Assembly: GCA_014706385.1 (NCBI GenBank)
Contig: JACGZH010000004.1
Span: forward strand, 744,001 to 808,000
Direction: 5' to 3'
DNA length: 64,000 nt
Origin: Phaffia rhodozyma
Lineage: Eukaryota > Basidiomycota > Tremellomycetes > Cystofilobasidiales > Mrakiaceae
The notes under the pieces are model-generated. The model searched no databases, was not told the origin of the DNA, and was given only the letters and a program-made list of their open reading frames with translations. The position numbers and the translations under genes are program-made. Shown piece by piece: positions 10,595 through 21,800 of the stretch (positions are counted from its first letter, which is position 1; each line of letters begins with the position of its first letter).

Positions 10595-13234
10595 TCATTC
10601 TTCCCGGCTCGGTCGTCTGACCTGCTCGACCTCGACCTCACCTCCATTCGTCCGGCCTCTATGCCTGTCCTCTCTACCTCTCTGAATCTCATCATACATC
10701 GGCGGCAGCTCAACCATCTCACCTTCCAACTCTGGTGGCCCATCGGTTTCTACTGGCCCAGCATCCCTATGTCTGACATAGCCACTCATTGAGTGGATTC
10801 TGTCCGCCTCATCGGGTGGTTCTCTATCTGAGTTCGACAAGGCCATCATCGCTTTTGTCTGTCTGACGACAGAAGGCGTAATGGTTGCTCGGTCTGAACC
10901 TGGTCGACAATGATCAGAAGGAGAGAACGGGACAGAAGAATCTGTCGGATATGATGATGCCGAGGTCAAGTTGGAATAAGACGCATAGGTGGGCGAAGAC
11001 GGAGATGGGTCTGAATCAGTATATGGTGGGTAGACCGCCAAGGAATGCGAGGTGGAGAATCCAGAGAGAGACAGAGGAGGGTGGCTGATCAGAGGTGATG
11101 ATATACTCTGAAGCTCCGTCCCAAGGGGCCCTTCACGTAGATAGTCCATACTTCGACTTCCGTTGGCGCTTCTACTTCCACCTTCTGTGCCTACCAAGAG
11201 ATGACCGTCAGAGTTCCCACTCGCGCTTTGGTCTGACCCCCTTCGGTACATGCGTGCACTACCAGGATACATGTAACCCTGTTCGTCTGTGAACGGATCG
11301 TTGCTCTCGCCCGTCTCATCACCATCATCGAGGAGGAGCAAGTTTCGTCGGCCGTTCTTAGGCCCCATTCCATTGGATCCAGAAGGAGTTGACGGCGATG
11401 GATCGGCGATGTATGGGTCTGGTTGGAACGACGACACATCTCCATCTTTCCGGCCGAAGAGTTTCCGACGACCGCTCGAAGTAACAGGTTGACCAACCAC
11501 GTCTCCTTCATGTTTCTTATCAAATACCAAAGTTCGTCTGAACCGGTTGCCACAAAAGTACCAGAATATGAACAGCTGAAGCCCGACAAGACCTAGTAAG
11601 GCAGCGACAACAATACCGGCGATGACGCCAGTACTGAACACAATTCCTTTTCTGGGTGTGCTTGATTCGGATGATTTTGAGGTCTTTGTCGAAGAAGGAG
11701 CTCTACAAACAAGATTAAGATGTTTGTGTGAGCTAGGAAGATTGGCCAGATGAAAGGGGAGAACAACAGAAGGGAGACGTACTTGGCAGTAGTAGCAGCC
11801 TTTCCTTCAGGCGTTCCCCCTTATGGACAATTCAATAAAACGAACACATATGTGTTAGCAGATTACATTCCTCACGGACTATATGTACGGAGGAGCACTC
11901 ACATGTTGATCCAGGTGTCTGGGATGGCCTGTTTCCATACGAAGAAAGAAGGAAAGAAAGAAAAGAACAAGGAACATATAGCCTCGACATGATCAGTCGA
12001 TCGGGGTGGAATCTGGTTGTGTAAGCAAGGCGAGAGTAGAGATAACGTACGAAGCGGCGTCTAAACAACTACTGTCCGTGCTTGAGCCGACTGTGAGGAA
12101 GTTGGAGGATCCTCCGTTCCCAACCGGTCCCGCATCAAGCATAGTGAGGATGTACGTGGTGGATGATCGAATGTTGACAGTCCAGTCTTTGTTGCGAGAA
12201 GAAGATGAGAAGTGAAGGGACGATCAGAGAAAGTTCGTCGAAGGCAGTGAAGAGAGTAAAAATGCTTACTCCAGTAAAGATCTGTAGCTGGAAGGACAAA
12301 GGCGTTTCCGTTCGGGATTACACCTATAAGAACAGTAATCAGACGAGAGAAGAAACGGCGAGCAGCTCGGATCAGTAGCGACCAAAGAAGGAGAAAGAGG
12401 GAATGAAAGAAAAGACGGTCGGACGAACCTATCAGTTGAACTGGGTTGGTAGCGTTATTTGTCCAGCCGATGCCCACTTTTGAATGAGAAAAAGAGAAGA
12501 CAAATGCTCATGAATGAGCCAAACGATACGCATGCGCGCGTACTGGGAGGAAAGGAAAGGATGAGTGATCCTCACAAGTATCGCATTGGTTGACACTACC
12601 GCTTTCGGGATCGAGATAGAAGAAGAAGTCAGCTTTCTCGGACCTAATGGTACAGCTTTCTGTCTGGGGAGTTGACTGAATGGTCATAATGCTTGACACT
12701 CCTCCTGTGGCAAGACCGTTTGAGTCAGACATGACGGCTACGTATCTTGTACCAACCTGGATCAGGATGCGGCAAAGTTTGGACGAGAGTAGGATATATC
12801 AGGAACAGGGAAGGAAGCATAGTTAACCTCATGGGGATGTTATCAAGCGGAAGGATAGGAACAGACGAACAGGATAGTTGGCATCCCAAATATATGACCC
12901 TGTCGAATCTGAGCTATCCCAGGTTGAATTGGACAACGTGATTTCGGATGGATAATCGTACGCAGGCTGTGTAGAGTGTAAGGACGAAAGATGACGAAAG
13001 AGGCTCAGCGCACATGGCACAAGGTCGGACCGAGAAGACAAATATGGAAGAAAGGCGTACAATTATGAGTAGCTTGAACGGAGGAGATCCTCCTGACCAC
13101 TCGACCAACACACGATCGCAAACGGATGGGATTGTATTATTAAATGTAAAGGTAAAGGCTTGCACGATAGGAAGGACAACTAGTGTCACGGCCAGGACAG
13201 GCAAGAAGGCGCGCGAGACGGATGCACTAGCCAT
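10595..13234 (-). CDS. Type I single-pass membrane protein, fungal surface-protein type
   Basis: Starts at the ATG at 13234 with a clear signal peptide (MASASVSRAFLPVLAVTLVV, cut near VQAFTF). Nine exons can be joined. The ectodomain runs through ...CDRVLVEWSGGSPPF..., then ITLSNSTWDSSDSTG, GTRYVAVMSDSNG, Cys-containing segments (ESCTIR, QCDT), NNATNPVQL and DWTVNIRSSTTYILTM, with several N-X-S/T sites. Small exons (SPSQTPGST and WGTPEGKAATTAK) form a Ser/Thr stalk. One TM helix follows (VIAGIVVAALLGLVGLQLFIF), then a basic stop-transfer (GNRFRR) and a ~320-residue Ser/Pro/Asp-rich cytosolic tail. The VEWSGGSPPF opening and TGSY.W / DSNG strands recall a common basidiomycete plasma-membrane architecture of unknown function. 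One donor (GTTCGT after DANYP) is weak. No enzymatic domain is visible; a sensor or wall-linked role is only a guess. Confidence 0.75.
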
Positions 13235-14088
13235 CGTGACGAGCGATGAGTGAGTAGCTAGAGAAGGATGATGGCTGAAGAAGAGGAAGAACGGATGCGA
13301 GTAGGAGGAAAGGTCCAAACGAGAGACTGGTTGGTTGATAGACTGATTGGTTGGCTGGCTGGCTGGTTGGTTGCGAGGCAGCCCAGTTGATAGGGTATAT
13401 GCGGTCCCGACCTGTATTTAAAGTTCGATACCAAGCTTGTTTTGATGCACAAAGTTTGGTGTTACCGGCTCTGGTGGGAGGATGCTCGAGGAAGTACCGA
13501 CCCAGGCTGGATGTTGAGATAGAAAGAGAGACAGAGAGAAAGAGAAAGGAAGAGAGTAGAATGCCAGAAGGAGAAGCAGAGCACGGGCAAAAGGGAGATA
13601 GTCTGTTTTTCACCGATCAACATACACACACATGGCACACACAAGAAAGCGGGCCGAAGAAGATGAGGAAAACATCGATCAGATCGTTTCTCTGCACTGA
13701 TTCGGCCTCCTGTAGCTCTGTCCTTCAGCATCAGGGGCAGCACACACAGATAGAGAAGGAGAAGCACGTACGTAGTCGATCAGATACTCTCCGTGATGAT
13801 TGACAGACGATGAGGGAATCCCTAGCGGGAGGTGTAGCATGCTAGGAGGAGAGAGGGGGGACGTGCATCTGCGTAACCATGTGGCGACAAGTACACGTGA
13901 GGTTAGATTTTGCATGAGGCTTCGCCGCGATCACTTACGTCAGCAGCTGCTGTGCAGGCTGCCTGTTATGGCGCATGGTTACATACGTTGGTTACGATTT
14001 CTTCCTTCCGCCTTTCTTTTTTCCGCTGGCCTTTACACAGACGAACGCCTTCTTCCATCCACACCACCAAAACAGTCTGTTCTTTGCA
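13235..14088. promoter_or_regulatory. Divergent promoter region, membrane protein / 77-residue protein
   Basis: No gene seen. A tetranucleotide tract of GGTT and GGCT units lies at about 13327-13373, close upstream of the minus-strand start, with a short TATTTAAA-like sequence at about 13417-13424. The rest is unremarkable. Confidence 0.45.
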
Positions 14089-15211
14089 ATGTCCAGTGCT
14101 ACTCACTCTTTCGATGGAGCGTTCGACCTCCGAAAGGTTATGAAGGTTGTGAGTGTCGTTGTTTTTATCGTTTGGTGCCCTCTTTTCCTATGTCTTCTAC
14201 TTTTTTTTCTTCTTTTTTTCGTATCTTTTTCCTTTTATAAAATCAAACATTCCTCATTCTTCCTCGTAGGATGACGAAAGCGAGGAAAAAGAGGAAGAGA
14301 TGAGAGAACGAGGATGATGACGATGATTCTAGCTCTCGTTGCTAGTTCTACACTACGTGTGTATTCTTGATTTGGTACCCTTCAGCTAATCATGTTGCTT
14401 GTCTTTCCCATGGAACGATCAATTCTTCAACCCAACCATCTAGATGAAGCCTGTCAACGCCGCCCTCTTTGTCGGCAAGTTCCTCCTCTTCCTTTCTTTG
14501 AGCATATCCATCCATCGATAATTCGTGTACACCTTTCGTTTGACTTGTGCTAGACCTAACATGTTCTCTCTCTTTTTCTCGTCCTATGCTTCTTTTTTTC
14601 TTCCATTCGTTATCCCTCTATCTTCTCTTCATCACCTCGGGATGATTCTTCAAAAAATCACTTGCGATTCGTCAATTCCTCGCTTTTATAATTCAACCCG
14701 ATCCGACACTGCTCTCAACTCTCGACGCTTAAAAATAATAGTCTGGGTCGGAACGTGCTACGTCGCCACCGCCGCTGAGAACCGAAAGTTGAACGAGACC
14801 AGGGCAAAGTACGATCTTCCTCCCCAGGCTCCTCCCAAGTCTTTCTTCACTTGTTAGTAGTCTTCCTTCCTTTTTTCCCCCTTCCTATCAACAAGTCTTC
14901 CCATTCAAGGAAAAGCTGGGTTGCACTACACGATGCTCCAGACTCAAGGACAGATGGAGGGTTGTGTCAATCTTTTCATAAGACGCCGTTTTTTGTGCTT
15001 TTCAGATTGCTGACCATCTTTCATCTTTTTTTTTACTTTATCACTTCTCCCTCCCATTCTTTTTGCGTTCTTTTCTTGCTGACCCACCCCTCATCTCAAT
15101 CCAAACTCGATACGCGACCGGATCTTAAAACACCCAAACCTTCTCGCTCTCTCCCGGTTCTCCGATTTCTCTCAAACAGTCGCCAAGTGGAACCCCGACG
15201 CTAAGGAATAA
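14089..15211 (+). CDS. Small single-pass membrane protein, probably mitochondrial (unidentified)
   Basis: Exons 14089-14148, 14444-14474, 14742-14852 and 15180-15211 sum to 78 codons, giving 77 residues. The core is MKPVNAALFVVWVGTCYVATAAENRK: one ~19-residue hydrophobic helix followed by a charged helix, then YDLPPQAPPKSFFTFAKWNPDAKE at the end. That size and layout resemble small accessory subunits of respiratory complexes or ATP synthase, but I do not recognise the family. The intron after GTCG at 14474 begins GCAAGT, so it would be a GC-AG intron; reading on past it meets a stop within ten codons. The first exon is uncertain: translation could instead start at the ATG at 14444 (57 residues). 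It converges on YRA1. Confidence 0.6.
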
Positions 15212-15683
15212 GCCTTCCATCTATTCTTCCAACCGTCTTCCAATGGGGAGCGAGTGTTGATGGATAGGGTTGAAACCAAGGAAAGCAGAGGAGACTAGGT
15301 GAGGGGGAGCAGAGGAGAGGAGAAGGAGGAGGAAGAGAGAGATAGAGTGGAGTTTCTACACATGACCTTTACCTTTTTTTGAAACTGGTTCGTCAAACCG
15401 AGGACGTGCCATGAGGTCTCTGACTGTTGATACCTCGTTCTCTCCGTCCCGATGAAACCTCTTCGGTCTACCTTGGTTTGTGACTCTTGACTCTGTACTC
15501 AATACTCTCTCGGTCGTCTTGCACTCTGCTCAGTCACACACAAAGGTTCTTACATCAAGATGACCAAAAATAAGAATGAAAAGAAAACTCAATAGGAAAT
15601 TAAACTGAAGAGGAGAAAGGACATAGAGCAAGGAAGGCGACAACGAGATGTTTGAACGTTTTGTAACCGAACAACAACAAGAT
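15212..15683. other. Convergent 3' regions, small membrane protein / YRA1
   Basis: About 470 bases between two stop codons on opposite strands. No coding signal seen; A/G-rich toward 15580-15660, consistent with 3' UTR of the minus-strand gene. Confidence 0.4.
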
Positions 15684-17725
15684 TTAAGCGGCGGACTCGG
15701 TGTTCTGGTTCGAAGACCAAGCCTAAGATAACACAGAAAGCAACAAAGATGTGAATATCATTCATGCGAGAAGAAAAGGGAAAATACAGGAGGAAAAAAA
15801 AAGAAAAAGATAATCATACCTCCATCTCGGCGTCCAACTCGGCCTGAGTCTTTTGCGGCCTTCGACCGGTGTCCGATCGAGCTGCCTTAGCTCCGGGTCC
15901 AGACTTTTTGGGTCCTCGACCTCCAGCTCGACCTCCTCCTTCCCGTCGGCTACTCGTTCATAAAATAAAATAAAAAAGAGTGAACAAGCGAATTAGCCTT
16001 TTGTATTTCTAAAGAACAACGAAGAAACGTAAACATTAACACATACGCAGCAGGAGCGGTGGCAGCAGGAGCGACAGGAGTGGCAACTCGGGCGGCCAGG
16101 GGAGCAGCAGGAGGCTTAGCGAATACAAGCTCGACCTTCATCGGGGTTCCTGTTTAGGAAAGACATCAAGGATACGTTTCGAGTGGCGAAGGAAGCGAAG
16201 GAGAGGTCGGAAAGCCGTTGGCCGAAGGAGATATTGGGCAGCGTCGTCAAGTTGATAGAACGATGAGGGACAAGATGGGAGAACGGCAAGAGGAAGGGCA
16301 GAGGGACAGGTTTGAGGAGCGATCAGCCGGTGTCATCGGAAATCGCGAAAGGCGAAGAATCGAAAGGATGTTGAGAAAAGCGACAAATGGCAAGCGGAGA
16401 TCAAACTAAAAATCGAAAGGGGGGCCTGGAAATCATTTGCCGGGTTACTCTGAGTCTTTTTCTCGATCCAACCGACCGGCGTGTCTAAAGACAGGCACGA
16501 TCGTCGAGGCTGTCGCTCAAGACCGGGTTTCAAGTCACTCGAAAAAGGAAAACGAGTGACGGCAACCAGGCCACTCGGATCGAGTTGTCTAGGGAAGGGA
16601 GAATACGTGCCCTTCCAGAGATGGATGCGAAACTTTTTACTGGGAAGCGACCAAAGGCGTTCAAACCAGGAACCTAACCCAAAGAAAAGGCTTTGCCAAG
16701 GCCAGCAGGAAGGTCTTAGATTGAAGGTGAGGCAGACAAGATAGATGGCGTATACGCGGTTGCTGAACAACTGGGCCTGGGTTATGGGTCTGGCACGTCG
16801 TCGCCACAAGGGGAAGGTACAAAAGGTTCTCGACAAGAATGGCCCATGTGGGGGGAGAAAAGAGGAGCAGAACCAGAAAAGAGAGAGTGAGAGAAAGAAA
16901 ATACTACTAACGTCCGTCGACAAGTCTGTTGTTGTCTGAGAGAAGCAAAGAAAAGGGAAAGGAGGGAAAGCGGGAAAGAACAAGTCAGGGTTGATCAGAG
17001 AGTAGGGAAAAGATGGCTACCGGGAACTAACAAGTCTTGAAAGCTTTCTGGGCGTCACCCTTTCGAGAAAAAACGACAGTGGCGACACCCTTGTGTTTGC
17101 CGTTCTTGTCATACGCGAGGTAGCACTCCCTGGTCGGGCCAATAGTAGACTGGAACAAATCCTGTTTGATAGGAAGAACCTTGATTGTCAGAATGAGTCG
17201 CAAGGGAGAGAGGAGAAAACACGAAGAGAAAGAAAGAGAGAAAAAAAAAACAGGGAGAAAAAAAACGCGAACCTTGACGGCCTGGTCGTCGACATCGAGA
17301 GGCAAGTTGCTGATGATGATCTTGACAGCGTGGAAGGAAGCATCGGCACCAGCAGCAGGAGCAGCTGCACCCTGGGCCTGAACTCGGGCAGCAGCAGCCT
17401 GCTGTCTACTCTGGACGTTACCGTTCTTGTTAGTCGGTACGTCCTTTGCGTACCGTTCTCGGGCGGCTCCACCGGCAGGTTTAGCGTTTCCGTTAGCGGG
17501 AGCCCGACCGCCGGCTCGACCGTTTCGTCTGTTGTTCGACTTCTTGTTGGTGGTGATGATCTAATGATGTTGTCCCAGGAAAGGGAAAGGGATTTGAAAC
17601 GAGGGAAGAACGAGATGGAAAGTGTACAGAGGAGGCAGGACGTGAGTGAACGGGCCAACGAAGCTGTGGGAGGAGAGAATTGGATGGACCTCGTCGAGAC
17701 TCATATCGATATCCATGCTGGCCAT
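15684..17725 (-). CDS. YRA1: mRNA export adaptor Yra1/ALYREF (RRM protein)
   Basis: Seven exons (17690-17725, 17273-17560, 17032-17161, 16912-16935, 16047-16149, 15820-15952, 15684-15722) sum to 251 codons, giving 250 residues. The N-terminus MDIDMSLDEIITTNK is the conserved REF box that contacts the DEAD-box helicase Sub2/UAP56. A Gly/Arg-rich spacer follows, then one RRM: HAVKIIISNLPLDVDDQAVKDLF (RNP2 strand), KNGKHKGVATVVFS (RNP1-like strand), AFKTYNNRLVDGRTPMKVELVF. The Gly/Arg/Lys-rich tail and KTQAELDAEME match the C-terminal box of the family. The protein couples transcription and splicing to export in the nucleus by loading Mex67. Unusual: the 24-nt exon at 16912-16935 is followed by a 762-nt intron, far longer than any other intron here. 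The upstream region carries a TTGTAGT motif cluster. Family call is firm. Confidence 0.93.
16150..16911 (-). other. Exceptionally long (762-nt) intron of YRA1
   Basis: Runs from the GTTAGT donor after the exon ending in GGAC to the AACAG acceptor before GAACCCCG. Other introns in this window are mostly 60-110 nt. Joining across it restores the RRM (LVDG-R-TPMKVELVF), so the ends are well supported. Much of it (to about 16333) is open in one minus-strand frame, but that translation does not look like a protein. In budding yeast the YRA1 intron is also unusually long and serves autoregulation. Confidence 0.75.
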
Positions 17726-17787
17726 TGTGTGTGAGTGTAAGTTTGAGGTAGGAAAGTGGGAGAGTGTGTGGATGAGATGATGTTTAG

Positions 17788-17842
17788 GATGGATGTGGGT
17801 GGATGTGGGTGGATGTGGATGGATGTGGATGGATGTAGATGG
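17788..17842. repeat. GGATGTGG tandem repeat upstream of YRA1
   Basis: Five to six imperfect copies of an 8-10 base unit (GGATGTGGGT / GGATGTGGAT) lie in tandem, 60-120 bases upstream of the YRA1 start codon and so probably in its 5' UTR. Confidence 0.8.
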
Positions 17843-17942
17843 AAACAAGAAGGTGATGGGTGGTACGCCTCGGTGGCAACAAGAAAAAAAAAGAGTTATG
17901 TAATATTTTTGTCCACGTACTACGAATGGGACTAGGAGTGTT

Positions 17943-18276
17943 TTGTAGTGTTTTGTATTGCTTGTGTTTGTAGTGTCTGTGTCGGATTTTTTGTAGTGAC
18001 TTTGTCTAGTTAGAGTATTTGTAGTCTTTTCGTGACACTTTTGTAGTGTTTTGGTAACAGTTTTGTAGTCTTTTTGTGTTGTCAGTCTGTAACCATGACT
18101 GGCACTACGAACTTCTGTATTGTCTTCTGTCACACGTTGTAGTCTTGATTCGTAATGATGCGTTCTGTACGGATTTCCTAGTCGCCTTCGTAGTCTGAAT
18201 AGAAAACTCTTGTAGTGAAAACCGTAATGAACACTCGCCTATTCACTCCATAGTCTTTCTCGCTCCGTTTTGTAGT
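17943..18276. repeat. Dispersed cluster of nine TTGTAGT(G/C) motifs
   Basis: The heptamer TTGTAGT occurs at 17943, 17968, 17991, 18019, 18041, 18063, 18137, 18210 and 18270, all on the same strand, each followed by G or C. The first six are spaced 22-28 bases apart. Near-matches (CGTAGTC, CATAGTC) lie between the later ones. This is far more than chance in 334 bases and looks like a degenerate tandem array or a set of protein-binding sites in the divergent promoter. Confidence 0.7.
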
Positions 18277-18878
18277 CTCTTTTCGTAATCCCTCGGTTCG
18301 CTCGTTTTCCATACGCGACTCTGTTCGCTCCTCTCAAACACTCACATCCATCCCATCCCATCCCTCTGGCATCCGTCTTCTCATCCAATCCTCCGAACAA
18401 CACAGTCAAGAACAGAGCAGACAACACAGCCTGGATGCCAGCAGATCTGTATCTTGTTGGTCTATAAACTCATACTCTATCGCTCTTGACGTTTCACATC
18501 GGTTCGTTTCTTTTCGTGTCGTTTGGTTTTCGTCTCTGTATATTCTTTCTCTCTCCTTCTTCTCTTCGATTCTTCAATCTCGTCGTCTTCCGGCTGCTTT
18601 GCCGTACCGGTTTAACATCGGATCATACAACAACGCGTCTGTCTCTGGCCAGGTCTGTTGTTCTGCTGTGTTCGGTCCTGTTTGACACGTGAAAACACGA
18701 TCAGTCGATTCGTGTTTTTTTTCTTCGGCCAGGTCTCTCATCCGACGATCCTATCCAATCTTGGAGCTGTTAAGATGATGGATAGCACATACTCCCATTC
18801 GATCCTATCTACAAAATCCACTCGGTCTCGCTAACGAACCGTCCTTGCTTTCCTTTCTTGTCTAACCTCCAATTCAGC

Positions 18879-21800
18879 ATGGCATCCAGGTCGCCCTCGC
18901 CTTCTCGCTCCTGGGGCCGAAGCAGGGATCCATACGGAGGACCCTCGTATGAATCGTCTTCCAACCCTCCACATCGATTTCATTCCGGGCCTCCTTCCTT
19001 GGCCCATCCTCCTCATTCACCCTCGAATGAGAGCGGTGGCTTCAAGTCTTCTGCCAGGTGGTCCACCTATTCCAACGGGGACTACAGACCAGAACGTTCA
19101 AAGGACGATTATAGTGTACGTCCTTCCGCACTCTATGTATATGCCTTTTTATCTTCTTCTTCTTCTTCTTCTTGCACCCTTTTCCCCTTGGACACCAAGC
19201 CTAATGTACTTCCCTTGTCTCCCTCTTCAATTCGTATCTCGTTTGATCCTGCCTGCCTTTCCTTCTTCTTTCCTCTTCTCCCCTTTTTAGTCTTCATTTG
19301 GATCTAGATCAAGTCATCCTCGCTCCTTCAGCTCGGCAAGTACCGTCAATGGATCGAATTCCTACTCTTCTCCCGCCTACCACGAACGAGCCTCAGGTCG
19401 ATATCCCCTCCCTCCACCGCCTTCCTCGTTCATACACCGTCGGTCGCTTTCTCCTCCCCCACATCCGTCCTCCTCCTCGGCCCATGGCCATACACATTCC
19501 CGCTCCCAACCGTCATCCAGACCCGGTGGACAGATCTACCCTCCTCCTCCCTCCTCCTTACCTGTTGCCGCCGGCCCGTCCTTGCCCCAACGTCCAAACT
19601 TCTCTCCGCCAGGTGCAGGCAGACGATACGGCGACTTTCGGGACCGAGACAGAGATCGCGACCGGGATCGTGACCGCGACCGAGATCGTGACCGAGATCG
19701 TGACCGGGATGCCAGCTCGAGGGCGAGAGAGATCATTGCCGTTCCCCAGGCAGGGCCGAGTAATCGACCCAGACAGCGCTTATACGTCGGCTATCACGAC
19801 AGGGATGATATCACCGGCTCCGTCGCTCCCGGTCCGCTGACGACTCGAGAAAGAGACACCTGGCTTCCGGCCGGGCCTCAGAGTAGACCGCCCATGGGAA
19901 TGATGAACACTGGGTCATCCAGTATGGGATGGAGGGAAAGAGATTCATGGGAGGCCGAAGAACGAGATCAAAGGGAACGCGACTCGGACAAGGTCGGAGC
20001 GTCTGGAGAACGAGAACGAGAACGGTCCAGGTTCGGAAGCGTGCCTGCCGATCGAAAGAAGAACGCCTGGTCGGACGCAGACTTGTATGTTTGCACTCTT
20101 TCTCTTTTTTCTTCTCTTCTTCATATCTTCCAGATCGCATCTCGCTCATTGTTTACTTCTTTGTCCTCAATCATTCAAGACCGGATCGTTCTCTCCCATC
20201 AAGACAGCCTCCTCCTCATCTTGCACACGATCTGTTTCCTTTGAGCTCTCGACATTCCACCCCTATTGACATGCCATCCATCCGACGGGATCTCAGCTCT
20301 CGAATATCTTCCGCTCCTTCTCCTAATACCAACATCAATTCTGGATCTGGTCCGATGGGCCTTTCGTTACAAGCTCCGCTCCTCCGTCCTTTACCTTCTC
20401 GACCGCCGTCCCCTCGTAGTAGACATGCCTCGATCTCATTAGACTATACCGATCCAGAACCAGATCTAGAACTCGATAAATCAGCACGGTTGAGATCAAG
20501 ATCAAGATCAAGATCGAACTCGATTTCACCACCGCCGGCAAAGAAGAGAATCCCAGGACCGGGTCAATGGTCTAGAGCTCCATCACCCGTGAGAAAAGAT
20601 TTCGCGCTTGCCAAAAGTCCAAATATCAATGGCGGAAACCATGGAACGGCAAAACCACCGACCGTAGGTAGGAAGAGTTTGCTGGACCGGGTTGACTTGA
20701 AACGCGCGCCTGTAGACTCAAGTGCAAGTGAGGACGAGGATGAGGGCGAGGGCGAGGATGGGATGGAGGCAGAGAAGAAAGAGCAAGTAGACCGAGATAC
20801 CGCTGCCCGGTCTACTGAGGACAAAGTTAAAAGGGAGCGGGATGTACAGGTCGTCTTGGCCACTTTGCCGCCTTCTCCAACATTACCATCTTCATCATCA
20901 CAACAGCCGTTACCTCCTGCTTTCTTGACCTCAAACCCGGTTGTTCAAGATGTTGATTCAGCTCTCAAACCTGATCTGCCCATCGAGTCAACAATTTCTC
21001 CTCCCTCTCCATCTTCAACCGCCGAGGGACATATTCAAGAAACCGAGCCCTCGATCGTAGCGCCAGCTGCAGAACAGTCTTTGATATCGACTCAGGATTC
21101 AGTCGATCAGCCTAGGCTTCCATCCTCACCCTCATCCTCGTCTACGCCTACGTCCACGTCCAAACTAACACCTACGCTTGCACCTACATCTACAATACCA
21201 GAGGTTATACCGAAATCTGAAAATGCCGGGCCAGTATCAATCTTGACAAGCCATATCGTCCCTCCTGTACGAAAACGACAGAGGCCTTCCAGATTTTCGT
21301 CCCCAATCCTGACGACTTTAGTACCAGCGATTCCGTATAATCAAATCCCAAATACAACCTTGAATGGGCTAGCTCAGAAGCAGGTCGAACATCAACCTGT
21401 GATCTTGGAGCAGACTGAAGAGCCAACCCCAAGATCGTCTGTCCCCTCTCCTGCAAAAAAGCCAACTTTGTCTTCACTTTCGCCTTCGCCTCCGCCTCGA
21501 TCTGCTCCGACAGATCTTCAGACGACCCCCTTGGTCTCTGCCAAGCAGTCGACCCCTCCTTTATCCGTATCGTTCTCGGAACCTGAACACCCATCGTCTG
21601 AGAACCCTCCTGCGCCACCATCTCTATACGTCGAACTCGAAATAAAGTCCAAGGAGCGTTCATTGGATGAAGTAGCTCAGCCTGTGGATATTCTCGAATC
21701 AGATTTCTCGGTTGTCAGCCCTGCTGCTGTCAAAGTTCCGGTCTCACTAGTCAGCGAGACAATCACGAACCAGCCTACTGAAGAAGATTCATCTCAGAAA

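Larger units (their letters stand above)
17726..18878. promoter_or_regulatory. Divergent promoter region, YRA1 / SNT1-like gene
   Basis: About 1.15 kb between divergent starts with no gene. It contains an octamer repeat close to the YRA1 start and a cluster of TTGTAGT motifs, both listed separately. The SNT1 side is pyrimidine-rich near its ATG. Confidence 0.5.

Noticed and set aside
14275..14320. Alternative second exon of the small membrane protein (acidic DDESEEKEEE segment)
   Set aside because: It would end at a stop after 16 codons and give a protein with no membrane segment, whereas skipping it keeps the frame into the hydrophobic helix.
16333..16983. A 216-codon minus-strand frame inside the YRA1 long intron
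   Set aside because: It overlaps the 24-nt YRA1 exon in another frame, and its translation (Phe/Ser/Pro/Leu-rich) reflects pyrimidine-rich intron sequence. No domain or convincing start context.
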